Of a stretch of 24,669 bases of DNA, positions 6,493 to 14,934 are shown piece by piece. Numbering within the stretch: the stretch's first letter is position 1; the number at the start of each line of letters is the position of its first letter. This DNA comes from a virus. The notes under the pieces were generated by a model. That model had not been told where the DNA came from. It ran no database searches and saw only the letters and a list, made by a program, of their open reading frames with translations. The translations under genes were made by a program, and so were the position numbers. Location of the stretch: the IMG/VR virus record IMGVR_UViG_3300042392_002062, positions 1 through 24,669 of that record; one strand, given 5' to 3'.

Positions 6493-8755
6493 GCCAAAAA
6501 AACAAGAATTTAAAGGATTTGGCGGTAGTGGTGGTGGCAAGCCCGCAAAACCGCCAGAAACCGCAGTATCAGGAACTTCCGTTTCAATCGCATCAGTTTT
6601 AGGGATTGTGTCAGAGGGAGAAATAGAAGGACCAATAGCTGGGCTAAAATCTGTCTACCTTGATGAAACTCCTATTCAAAATACCGACGGCTCTCTGAAC
6701 TTCGACGGATTTACATGGGATTACAGGCTCGGAACTCAAGGGCAAAGCAGGATGCCTGGTTTTGGGGATGAAATAACCTCAGAAACTAGCGTTAGTTCTG
6801 AAGTGAAAAACCTACTCCCAGTTACCCGCACAATTACCAACGCCAATCTAGATATTATTCGTGTTCGATTGGGTGTGGTCCTACAGGAATATCCGCCAGA
6901 TGGGGGCGTGCTGGGGTTAAATGTAGGGTTTAAGATTTTTATTAAACAGGGTGCGGGTGCGTTTGTTCTCGTTTATGAAGGCAATATAGGCGGACGCTTT
7001 GCCACGATAACAGAATTTGAATACGCCTTTGCAGTTAATAACACCGGTGGCACGGTTTCAAGCTTCAGCGTCCGCGTAGAACGAACTACGCCGCAGGACG
7101 CAGACGAAACACGGTATCAACGGGTTTTAAGGTGGCAATCCTACACACAAGCAACTGAAGTTAAACTTGCATATCCCAACAGCGCATTATTTGGGTTTAG
7201 TTTTAAGGCGGCTCAGTTCCAATCATTGCCCCAAATATCCCTGAAGTTAGCAGGGCGGAAAATTCAAATTCCCAGCAATGCCACCCCTACCGCTACAAGG
7301 GGGCTAACATTTAGCGGAACTTGGAATGGGACTTTTACTACGCCATCGGTAGCAGTGGCAGATCCGGCGTGGATTTTATATGACTTAATCACCAATACTC
7401 GCTACGGACTTGGTAGATTTATCAATCAGTCCCAAATTGATAAATGGGCATTATACGAAATTAGCCAATACTGCAATGAGTACGTCCCTAATGGCTATGG
7501 CGGCACAGAGCATAGGTTTCAATGCCATTTATTGCTAGAGGGCAAAGACGAGGCGTACAAAGTAATTCAGCAGTTTCTATCAATATTTCGTGGCTTCTCC
7601 TACTGGATGTCTGGAGCAATCGGATTTGTGGCAGACAAACCCGGATCACCAGTGGCACAATTTACCCAATCTGATATTGAAGAGGGGATGTTTTCGTACA
7701 CTCGCACAGGGCTGAAAACCAGACACACTATAGCATTAGTAACTTGGGCAAATCCTGACGACTTCTACCGTCAATCCGTAGAAGCAATTGACGATCCTGA
7801 TGGAATTGCTAAATATGGCGTAAGGGAAATTGAGCTATCTGCTTTTGCTTGCACGTCAAGAGGACAAGCGCGACGGGCTGGGTATGCCACGCTGCTAACT
7901 GACAGACTGGAGCAGGAAACCGTAACTTTTAAAAGCAGGGCATACGGGACTTATACAAAGCCCGGCGATATTATCAGGATCATGGACTCAAAAAGGGCTG
8001 ATATCCGGTATGGCGGGCTGATCGCGGCGGCCACTACAACAGCAATCACTCTTGATAATCCTGTGGAAATTCTAGAGGATGAAACTTACACCCTCACGGT
8101 AATGCTTGCTGATGGCACGGTTCACGAAAGAGTCGTTACCAACTCGCCAGGAACAGCCGCGATAATCCTCACTTTAAATTTAGCCCTATCATCAGCACCA
8201 CCCCCGGAGTCAAACTGGATTCTCGCGTCATCTACGGTACAGCCGCAGTTATTCCGGGTTTTGAATCGTGTTCCAAGTGCTGGCAGCATGGAAATGTTTC
8301 ACGAAATTACGGCCATCGAGTACAATCCCGCCAAATATTCTCGAATTGAAAATGGCTGGAGTCTTGAGCCGTTGCCAGAGCGGCGTAATCCTCCCGTCGT
8401 TGTGTCAGTTCCTAGAAATATCACCTTTAGCTACCGAACAATTGACCTGTTTGATCTCAATGCAGTATGGGATTTTCCATTGCTAAATAGTAAGCGTGAT
8501 CCATATATCACAGGCTACACAATTGAATTACGCCTTGGCGACGATGGTTTGTGGGGGAATACCAGATTTACATCAACTGCCTCAACACAATTTACAAACA
8601 TATCGGCTGGGAAATATTACGTCAGAGTCGCCGCAGTTGATGTTAATAACAAATCGTCGCTCTGGGTAGTTTCAAGCCCGATTAGCCTGACTAAAAATAA
8701 TTGGGTAGGGGTTTTTGCCTCTCGATATGCCTCTGTTTTTGCAATGGAATTTTAA
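6491..8755 (+). CDS. Tail tip / host-specificity protein, lambda gpJ-like
   Basis: ATG 6491 gives 754 residues (MPKKQEFKGFGGSGGG). The upstream TTG at 6476 lies inside a hairpin loop and is not a likely start. After the Gly-rich leader comes the gpJ N-terminal signature (VLGIVSEGEIEGPIAGLKSVYLD, DWRLGTQGQ-like DYRLGTQGQ, VTRTITNANLDIIRVRL). The central part has WILYDLITNTRYGLGRFI and FRGFSYWMSGAIGFVADKPG, typical of the tail tip hub. Residues about 640-735 look like a fibronectin type III domain (DLNAVWDFP...YITGYTIELR...YYVRVAAVD). The protein forms the cell-contacting tail tip. At 754 residues it is shorter than lambda gpJ (1132), so receptor binding may be supplied by the downstream proteins. 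The next gene starts 3 bp after its stop. Confidence 0.85.
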   Translation: MPKKQEFKGFGGSGGGKPAKPPETAVSGTSVSIASVLGIVSEGEIEGPIAGLKSVYLDETPIQNTDGSLNFDGFTWDYRLGTQGQSRMPGFGDEITSETSVSSEVKNLLPVTRTITNANLDIIRVRLGVVLQEYPPDGGVLGLNVGFKIFIKQGAGAFVLVYEGNIGGRFATITEFEYAFAVNNTGGTVSSFSVRVERTTPQDADETRYQRVLRWQSYTQATEVKLAYPNSALFGFSFKAAQFQSLPQISLKLAGRKIQIPSNATPTATRGLTFSGTWNGTFTTPSVAVADPAWILYDLITNTRYGLGRFINQSQIDKWALYEISQYCNEYVPNGYGGTEHRFQCHLLLEGKDEAYKVIQQFLSIFRGFSYWMSGAIGFVADKPGSPVAQFTQSDIEEGMFSYTRTGLKTRHTIALVTWANPDDFYRQSVEAIDDPDGIAKYGVREIELSAFACTSRGQARRAGYATLLTDRLEQETVTFKSRAYGTYTKPGDIIRIMDSKRADIRYGGLIAAATTTAITLDNPVEILEDETYTLTVMLADGTVHERVVTNSPGTAAIILTLNLALSSAPPPESNWILASSTVQPQLFRVLNRVPSAGSMEMFHEITAIEYNPAKYSRIENGWSLEPLPERRNPPVVVSVPRNITFSYRTIDLFDLNAVWDFPLLNSKRDPYITGYTIELRLGDDGLWGNTRFTSTASTQFTNISAGKYYVRVAAVDVNNKSSLWVVSSPISLTKNNWVGVFASRYASVFAMEF

Positions 8756-8758
8756 ATT

Positions 8759-9193
8759 ATGCCCACACCACGCATTTACATTGGGGGAGATGGAAATCCC
8801 TATCAGCGTTCTCTCACAAACTCCTCCGCAGGTACAATGAGCAACCCTGACGTGGCTCATTTTGCCCTCAATTATTCTGAAGAAAGTCCGATTACTGGGG
8901 CAACGATGCCGACTGGAGGGGCAGGAATACTCGGCTGGCTGTCAGCAATTTGGAGACAGCTATCGGGAAATCAACGAACTCCAGGCTTTCTTAGCGCAAC
9001 TACCACAGGCACGGTAACAGCAGGGGCTAAATCTGTGGTCATCAAAAACGTTGGTGGTGCGGTAGGAACGGTTTTGACGGCCAATCTACCGACAGGGGAA
9101 AGCCTCAGCTTTGCAACTACCGGAAACGACACTCTTGGGGCGATCGCTTACAACGCCACCGGAACAACTTTTCTGATCTCAGAGGTTCGCTGA
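8759..9193 (+). CDS. Small tail tip-associated protein
   Basis: A 144-residue protein. Its middle has MPTGGAGILGWLSAIWRQLSG, a phrase seen in many phage tail proteins, followed by a beta-rich C-terminal part with TVTAGAKSVVIKNVGGAVGT. It starts 3 bp after the gpJ-like gene and its TGA overlaps the next ATG by one base (TGATG), so the three genes are coupled. Probably a structural minor tail protein; the exact role is unknown. Confidence 0.65.
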   Translation: MPTPRIYIGGDGNPYQRSLTNSSAGTMSNPDVAHFALNYSEESPITGATMPTGGAGILGWLSAIWRQLSGNQRTPGFLSATTTGTVTAGAKSVVIKNVGGAVGTVLTANLPTGESLSFATTGNDTLGAIAYNATGTTFLISEVR

Positions 9194-10575
9194 TGCCGAA
9201 CTATGATTACATTAATTTTAGTTGTACATTGTCCGGTGTTTACGGCTCACCGGGGCTTTATGCAACTTTGGCTGATTGCGAAAACGCCGTAAATGATGGC
9301 AGTGTAAAGCCTGTTTTAATCCTGAATCCGTTGTGGAGTGCGTCTAAAAAAGCGTCACTTCCACTATTGATAAATAAATTGGGTGACGGGTATCAACAAA
9401 TTGTTTTTCAGGGCGTTGATCTCATCAATGAAGAATGGTCTATAACTTCGCCTGTTTTGATAGGGACAGAAGTAGATGAATTACTAAATCAATTACGAAG
9501 TCTCTGTACAATTTCGTTTTTCTGGAGTCCCAATAACGGTGTAATTGATTATCGGGAGTTCGTCTGTGATGAATGGCAAAAAATACGGGTTGGGGTAAAT
9601 CAATATCAGCTTACAACAACATTTAGGAAAATTGGGGACAAGAAAGATCGGTTTTTGAATTTGTTAATCCCTTCCTATATCGTTGTTTGTCCTCCTACTG
9701 CTGGGTTTAAATTAGGCGGAACTATTGAAAGTGATGCTACACAATTCAAGTGGGAGCAAATAGCAGGAAATAAAACGGTATTATTTGATAATAATACGAT
9801 CAAAGAGCCTACTATATTTATTCAATCAACCTGTTATACCACTGGGTGTGATGACGGTACTGGATTGCCTATTATTCTTAGAGTTAGTTTGGAAAGCGAC
9901 CCAAATATTTTTGAAGATTTAATTATCTACAATCATCTTACTTCCACTCACTTCGGCAATTCTGTAAGTAAAGGTATTGTGAGTGATAGAGCTTGTCGGA
10001 AGGTAACACCTATACCTTATATTTCTCCACCAGCCTTCTTACAAAAAGCTTATTGTGGAGACGTAGGGGAAACTTTCTTTGTTACCTGGAATCCACCTTC
10101 TTGCGATAGTGAGTTTGTGACCGGATATAGTTTAGTTGTTAATACAACTGGTAGCTATGTTGAGATTGATTCAGTCACGGCTAATGAAGAAAAGATATTT
10201 GGAATGGAGTTAAATAAACACTACAAAATAATAACTCACTTCAATATTTACGGGAAATTAATTAGCACCCCATCAAACATAATTTATTATATTATCAATA
10301 GTATTTCCCCTTTTGTTTATGGGGATGATTCTTATAACGGAATAAGTGCTAATAAATTAACTAATAGCTATTCCAAAGCAGACTTGAAAGCTACCATTCT
10401 AGAACACATTGACGATTATCAAGGGATATCTTACAATAAGCTGGACTCTAATTATTCCAAAGTAGATTTAAAGGTTAGCGTCTATGAATATGAAGATGAA
10501 TACAGTGGCATATCAGCTAGTAAATCAACTAGTAGTTATGTTAAAATAAACTTAGGCGGCATTGTTATTGGTTAA
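9193..10575 (+). CDS. gpM-like minor tail protein with Fn3-like domain and C-terminal 28-residue repeats
   Basis: A 460-residue protein. Residues about 20-155 follow the gpM pattern (PVLILNPLWSASKKASLPL, LGDGYQQIVFQGVDLINEEW, then FVCDEWQKIRVG and LTTTFRKIGD). Residues about 275-375 resemble a fibronectin type III domain (FFVTWNPPSCDSEFVTGYSL). The end carries three tandem repeats of about 28 residues with consensus D.Y.GIS..K....Y.K..LK, encoded at 10327-10410, 10411-10494 and 10495-10572. The gene is AT-rich and lacks HIP1 sites, unlike its upstream neighbours. It is a fusion compared with the stand-alone gpM-like protein at 3880. Likely a tail tip component extended with exposed, possibly receptor-contacting, modules. 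Confidence 0.7.
   Translation: MPNYDYINFSCTLSGVYGSPGLYATLADCENAVNDGSVKPVLILNPLWSASKKASLPLLINKLGDGYQQIVFQGVDLINEEWSITSPVLIGTEVDELLNQLRSLCTISFFWSPNNGVIDYREFVCDEWQKIRVGVNQYQLTTTFRKIGDKKDRFLNLLIPSYIVVCPPTAGFKLGGTIESDATQFKWEQIAGNKTVLFDNNTIKEPTIFIQSTCYTTGCDDGTGLPIILRVSLESDPNIFEDLIIYNHLTSTHFGNSVSKGIVSDRACRKVTPIPYISPPAFLQKAYCGDVGETFFVTWNPPSCDSEFVTGYSLVVNTTGSYVEIDSVTANEEKIFGMELNKHYKIITHFNIYGKLISTPSNIIYYIINSISPFVYGDDSYNGISANKLTNSYSKADLKATILEHIDDYQGISYNKLDSNYSKVDLKVSVYEYEDEYSGISASKSTSSYVKINLGGIVIG
10327..10572 (+). repeat. Three tandem 84-bp coding repeats (28-aa units)
   Basis: Units start at 10327 (DSYNGIS), 10411 (DDYQGIS) and 10495 (DEYSGIS; this last one is 78 bp). Each contains GIS, a Lys three residues later, and Y.K..LK-like residues. 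DNA identity is lower than protein similarity, so the repeats are old or under selection. Confidence 0.75.
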
Positions 10576-10579
10576 AGAT

Positions 10580-13156
10580 ATGAAAATTACAGGTAGCGTA
10601 GAAATAAGACGGATTGATAGTGTTACTGGGGAAATCGTAGAAGTAATTAAGCAGGATAACTTAATACCTGCCGCTAGTTTATTGGGTGTATTAGCTTGGA
10701 ACGGAACGTATAGATATTTTGGCGATAGACGTATTTCTATTTCTGCTTCTACCACGACACCAACGATTTTTAATTCAACATTAACTAATATTATTGCGAC
10801 TGGCTATATTCCTACTAACGTTACTTCTCCTACTTGGCATCCCGCCATTAATCCTCCTTATGGACAAATACAAAATAGAATAGATTTTACGGGATCTGCT
10901 AGAACATTTAACTCTGTTGGTTTAACAAATGAGTTCCCTAACAATAATCAAAATAATGTGTCTGCCACAACTTACGCTTATCTTAAATTAGATACCCCAT
11001 GCACACAAGGTGCGACAGAGTTTTTAGATATATTTTACAGAATACAATTCACTAATAGTGTCGGTGGACAAGGGTTTTTAAGTGACAATATTAGGTATGA
11101 CTTTGGGGAAAGATTATTTACAGCACCATCATGGTATTTCTCCACTGTTGGTGAGTTTGGAATGTCTGCCGGCTTTGTATCTCCATTTAATCTAAACCCA
11201 TCGTACGATGGGTTGTTTGCTCACTCTGGGAATTATCTTTATCGAGATCAGCCTGGAAACTTTTTACATGGTTGGAATCCGGCTTTGAGTGGTGCTGTAA
11301 CCTCTCATTACAAATGGAAGTATGTAGCATCCCATGACCGTGATACTTATGTAGGAAATATTTATAATACTATTCTTCAAGGTACAGGATTACAGACAAA
11401 AAAAGCGTATACTGCATCTAAAGTAGATTACCCACAAGAACCATTCCAAACAGGGTTTTGGCATAGTTCCGCAGCCCCCACACCTTTCTTTGATGCCAGC
11501 TTTGCGGGTAGTTCTAATGGTGTTCCCACACTTGCAGGAACTTGGACTGGTAAACTACCTGAATTATTTAAACTAACTATTACCAATACGGGTGCGGTTG
11601 GTGTAGCGACCTATAAGTTATCTGTTCGTAAACACCTTGGTTTTAATGGTAGCAACTACACCGATTTAACAGTAGGAACTCCATTTAGAAACCCTAATGC
11701 TCCAGCGCATCCCAGACATCATGGGTGGAGGAAAGAAAATAATGATTTACTCCGTTGGTCTAACACGCAGATAGTTCAATATGATGATACTGGGGTAACT
11801 TTACTTGATATATTTGACGGAACTTTTACCACTTGGGATAGTTTGTCAACTCCGGTATTAGGTGCAACTCAAATAAGACAGGTAGCGGTAAACCCTGCAA
11901 ATAATTTAATTTATGTTGCCTGTAGAAATAACGGTCTTTATATTATTAATACCAGTTTAAATACTGTCACGTTACAATTAAATAATCCTTGTTACGGGGT
12001 TGATGTAGGAAGAAATGGTAGAACTTTTGCTTTGGTTAGTGGCGGTCTTTATAGTAGTAACAATTGGGCTGTTCCTGAGACTTTTACCTTTACTGGAATC
12101 AGTGACGGAAATTGGTCAAGAGTCTATTTCTTAAAAGCAGATCCTGAAAATGTTAATGACCAAATAGCTATTATTGCTGACAATACAGGTGGCACGAATA
12201 GGAGAATGGTGTGGTGGCAACCTTCTACCCCAACGGCTGTACTAGGCTATGAAGGAAGTCAGATAAAAAAATATCCTGCTAGTTTAGACGTAAGTAATAC
12301 CGGAAGTTTTTGGGCTGGAGGATTTAATATAGAACAATTTATTCCGTATAATTTTGTAGCTCTTAAATTTACCTATGGCACTACTGCAACGGTAGCGTTA
12401 ACTGTTGGTGCTATTACCCAGGAACAATTTACTCACTCTATCTTCGGTTCTGATGCTTACTATAAAATAGATTTCTTTAACGGCAACTTAATTGGTCGCA
12501 ATATGTTGATTACTCCAAACAACACTTCAGTCGTTACATACACGGAATTAGGAACTATCCCAACACTCCTACATCTGGATAGTGGAATAGTTCTCTACGC
12601 ATCCATGAGGCAGCTATTTACAGATAATGCCTATTGCTGGACTGATTACGGCTGGAATGGCAGTGCTTGGGTTGCTGGTAATCCTAACTCTAAAACTACT
12701 CATTCAGGGGCGGAAACATTAATAAACGGAATTACAGTTGCATTTGCTAATGGGGCTAATCCACCGCATTTTACAGCTACCAATTACTTTACCCAGGGGA
12801 TTTGTTACGGATTGTGGAAAGATAATGCCACTTCCTTAGATTACTCATCTGCTTGGTACTCAATCCCGGTCATTTTCAACCAAGCTGTAAGTCTGACTAT
12901 TCCTGCGGTCGCGCCTTACACACTTACTCTGACTGACGCAACTACTCATCCCACATTCATTAGATTAGAAACTGACACCCCACAATTGCATAAGCTTACA
13001 ATTAATGGGACACCTGTTACACAAATCTATACTAATGGCGCAGCCCCAGCCCCAGGAGAAATTAGTATGCAATCTTCCGGGAATGGGGTGCTGACATTTA
13101 ATGCTGCCGATGCTGGAAAAACACTTGGAGGGACTTATACGTGGTTAAAATTTTAA
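10580..13156 (+). CDS. Large beta-rich tail fibre / putative receptor-binding protein
   Basis: ATG 10580, 4 bp after the previous stop, gives 858 residues; a TTG at 10562 overlaps the upstream gene and is less likely. The N-terminus (MKITGSVEIRRIDSVTGEIV, later DNLIPAASLLGVLAWNG) is the kind of opening seen in phage tail proteins that make an N-terminal virion-attachment beta domain. The remainder is rich in Asn, Thr, Tyr and Trp. Residues about 425-560 resemble beta-propeller blades (QVAVNPANNLIYVACRNNGLYII, YGVDVGRNGRTFALVSGGLY). The C-terminus again looks like a beta-sandwich. No enzymatic motif is visible. The gene is AT-rich with no HIP1 sites. Likely exposed at the tail tip; the receptor-binding role is inferred from size, composition and position. 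Confidence 0.65.
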   Translation: MKITGSVEIRRIDSVTGEIVEVIKQDNLIPAASLLGVLAWNGTYRYFGDRRISISASTTTPTIFNSTLTNIIATGYIPTNVTSPTWHPAINPPYGQIQNRIDFTGSARTFNSVGLTNEFPNNNQNNVSATTYAYLKLDTPCTQGATEFLDIFYRIQFTNSVGGQGFLSDNIRYDFGERLFTAPSWYFSTVGEFGMSAGFVSPFNLNPSYDGLFAHSGNYLYRDQPGNFLHGWNPALSGAVTSHYKWKYVASHDRDTYVGNIYNTILQGTGLQTKKAYTASKVDYPQEPFQTGFWHSSAAPTPFFDASFAGSSNGVPTLAGTWTGKLPELFKLTITNTGAVGVATYKLSVRKHLGFNGSNYTDLTVGTPFRNPNAPAHPRHHGWRKENNDLLRWSNTQIVQYDDTGVTLLDIFDGTFTTWDSLSTPVLGATQIRQVAVNPANNLIYVACRNNGLYIINTSLNTVTLQLNNPCYGVDVGRNGRTFALVSGGLYSSNNWAVPETFTFTGISDGNWSRVYFLKADPENVNDQIAIIADNTGGTNRRMVWWQPSTPTAVLGYEGSQIKKYPASLDVSNTGSFWAGGFNIEQFIPYNFVALKFTYGTTATVALTVGAITQEQFTHSIFGSDAYYKIDFFNGNLIGRNMLITPNNTSVVTYTELGTIPTLLHLDSGIVLYASMRQLFTDNAYCWTDYGWNGSAWVAGNPNSKTTHSGAETLINGITVAFANGANPPHFTATNYFTQGICYGLWKDNATSLDYSSAWYSIPVIFNQAVSLTIPAVAPYTLTLTDATTHPTFIRLETDTPQLHKLTINGTPVTQIYTNGAAPAPGEISMQSSGNGVLTFNAADAGKTLGGTYTWLKF

Positions 13157-13190
13157 GGGGAAAACTGAAAACAACTTATAAAAACGTCCT

Positions 13191-13904
13191 ATGCCTTTAG
13201 TTATTGCCCGCCCCTCAGTTGTTGAAACTACGCTGGGAATTACCTTCCAGATTGGTGAATTACCCACGCAAACAGTCGGCAACATTGTTATCAGTTCTAG
13301 AACACCGCCCTCCTACACAATCACCACCTCTGCATCTGCACTATCTGGCGCGGAATCTATTAATGTGGCAGCCTTGCCAGTGGCGTTGGATGCTGGGACT
13401 ATCCTAACCTTCGGAAGTACCACAGTGACAGTCAGTAATCGCGCTGCCGCTGCTGCAACGTCAATCCACACCTTGCCGCTATCAGCCTCAGTTGCCAGCG
13501 CGGCAACTGCAACAACTAAAGCCCTTGTGTTCGTCGCAGGGTGTACAAACGCTACCATTACACCCCAGATAAAAAACTCCGACACCACTAATTATTTAAG
13601 TGGCTTAGGCATGGAAAAAGTGACGGTAGGTAATGCCAAGACAATGGCTTTAGACTTCAACCTAGTCTATGGAGACCTAGGCGGTGGCATTCTTCGGAAG
13701 ATTGCTCATCAAGACGCTTTTGCTGGGCGTGAGTTTTATTTTAGGCTGGCATTCCCAAGCGGTGAAGCCCATGAGGGTGTAGCCTTACTTGAATCGGCAT
13801 CACCTCAAAACCCAGTTCAGGAAAAACGGGCTTTCAGTTGTAGCGCACAGATCCAAGGTGATAGCTATTTCTATACACCCCCGACAACTGTAACTATTTC
13901 CTAA
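13191..13904 (+). CDS. Major tail (tube) protein with an inserted beta domain
   Basis: A 237-residue protein. The first part includes residues about 45-100 with ALSGAESINVAALPVALDAG, GTILTFG and AAAAATSIHTLPL, a repeat-like pattern common in phage tail proteins. The second part (LGMEKVTVGNAKTMALDFNLVYGDLGGGILRKI, DAFAGREFYFRLAFPSGEA, KRAFSCSAQIQGD) has the beta pattern of siphovirus tail tube subunits. It directly precedes the G/GT chaperone pair, the canonical position of the tube gene. A short gap of 34 bp separates it from the fibre gene. The family call rests on pattern and synteny. Confidence 0.7.
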   Translation: MPLVIARPSVVETTLGITFQIGELPTQTVGNIVISSRTPPSYTITTSASALSGAESINVAALPVALDAGTILTFGSTTVTVSNRAAAAATSIHTLPLSASVASAATATTKALVFVAGCTNATITPQIKNSDTTNYLSGLGMEKVTVGNAKTMALDFNLVYGDLGGGILRKIAHQDAFAGREFYFRLAFPSGEAHEGVALLESASPQNPVQEKRAFSCSAQIQGDSYFYTPPTTVTIS

Positions 13905-13907
13905 TAG

Positions 13908-14171
13908 ATGACATTGCATAAATGCCTCCACTCAACCGGACATACAGTAGCGTTGATTAATTGTAAGCTGCGCTCAGATCACTTGATTTGTGGTGCGGCT
14001 TATTTCACATCTGGACTACCTGTAAATATGCCTGTGTACAGTTTATCTGGTGAGAAAATCTGTTTAATTGTCGTACCAGAAGCCATTAGGAAAAATCCCA
14101 CTTTTACCCGATTACTCTCACCACAAGACGATATAAGGATAGAATATGCAGAACCCCTGGGGAATCCCTGA
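13908..14171 (+). CDS. Unknown 87-aa protein between tail tube and chaperone genes
   Basis: An 87-residue protein with three Cys and two His near the N-terminus (MTLHKCLHSTGHTVALINCK, then HLICGAAYF), which could bind metal, and a charged C-terminus. ATG 13908 lies 3 bp after the tube gene stop, and its 3' end overlaps the chaperone gene by 26 bp, so all three are likely coupled. In siphoviruses this slot sometimes holds a tail assembly or completion protein. I do not recognise it. Confidence 0.6.
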   Translation: MTLHKCLHSTGHTVALINCKLRSDHLICGAAYFTSGLPVNMPVYSLSGEKICLIVVPEAIRKNPTFTRLLSPQDDIRIEYAEPLGNP

Positions 14172-14934
14172 GATAGTTGTTATTGCTGGTTTTCCGCTGC
14201 CTAAAATGGGCGGATTAAACCCAGAAGAAAAAGATTATATGGCAGATAAAATCCGTAATGTGCAATTCCAAGAAATTGCTCCATTGGCGGAAATTGCAGA
14301 TATTGTTGTTGAGAAAGAAAAAATTTCCCAACAAGAAGCAATTGGTTTAATTCGCAGAACTTTAGAAGGAAACGCGGGTAAAACTGAGGAAGAAATAGAC
14401 CGATTGCTTACATTTGCGATTGACTACCGCAACGAACTAGGTAGAATTAAAAAGCCTGAAATGATGGTTGAGCGACAATCTCAGGAAGTTGCAATCATGA
14501 TTTTAAAATCACGACTTGCGCCTGATTGGATATTGGCTAATATTGATAATCTCAAAGCATCATTCCGCTGTTCGCCTGACAAGGAAAAATGCTCTCAATT
14601 GATGGCAGTTCCCGAAGAAAGATGGATGTCTGATCAAAACAGAGATGATATTATCCGTCAAATTGTCCGCAAACTTCCCCAAAACTTATACTCACAATTA
14701 TTCTCATTCACGTTAGGCGAAGAGAGGGAATGGGCGGAATTGCCAATATTTACAGTTGAACAAGAACCAGAGGAAGTAACGCTGGGGGAGCAATCAAAAG
14801 GCTTCAAGAGTACCAAGAGCTCACGGAAAAAGAACGTGAGTTCTACCGAGAGTCCTATTACACCATCCAGTATTTTGGAGTCACAGACCCCAGTTATCAC
14901 AGAAAAAACTTCCACCGCGTCCCTTGTTGGGTAA
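14146..14934 (+). CDS. Tail assembly chaperone, gpG-like zero-frame product
   Basis: A 262-residue, mostly helical, charged protein in the position of lambda gpG, between tube and tape measure genes. AAGGA lies about 7 nt upstream of the ATG. Residues 1-205 look folded; the last 48 are low-complexity Ser, Thr, Lys and Pro (SSRKKNVSSTESPITPSS), as expected where a second frame is under selection. In the -1 frame the sequence from about 14760 onward is open, and from RLQEYQELTEKEREFY on it encodes a much better protein that continues to 15212. In lambda-like phages G and GT coat the tape measure and recruit tail tube subunits, and the ratio is fixed by frameshifting. Confidence 0.75.
   Translation: MQNPWGIPEIVVIAGFPLPKMGGLNPEEKDYMADKIRNVQFQEIAPLAEIADIVVEKEKISQQEAIGLIRRTLEGNAGKTEEEIDRLLTFAIDYRNELGRIKKPEMMVERQSQEVAIMILKSRLAPDWILANIDNLKASFRCSPDKEKCSQLMAVPEERWMSDQNRDDIIRQIVRKLPQNLYSQLFSFTLGEEREWAELPIFTVEQEPEEVTLGEQSKGFKSTKSSRKKNVSSTESPITPSSILESQTPVITEKTSTASLVG

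Noticed and set aside
8672-8860. Minus-strand 62-codon frame with several Cys
   Set aside because: Entirely antisense to the end of the gpJ-like gene and start of the next gene; the Cys pattern comes from GC-rich codons on the other strand.
14825-14832. GAAAAAG as the frameshift slippery site
   Set aside because: In the zero frame (CGG AAA AAG) the first codon would re-pair with GAA, a first-position mismatch; it also lies inside the loop of the hairpin that should be downstream of the slip.
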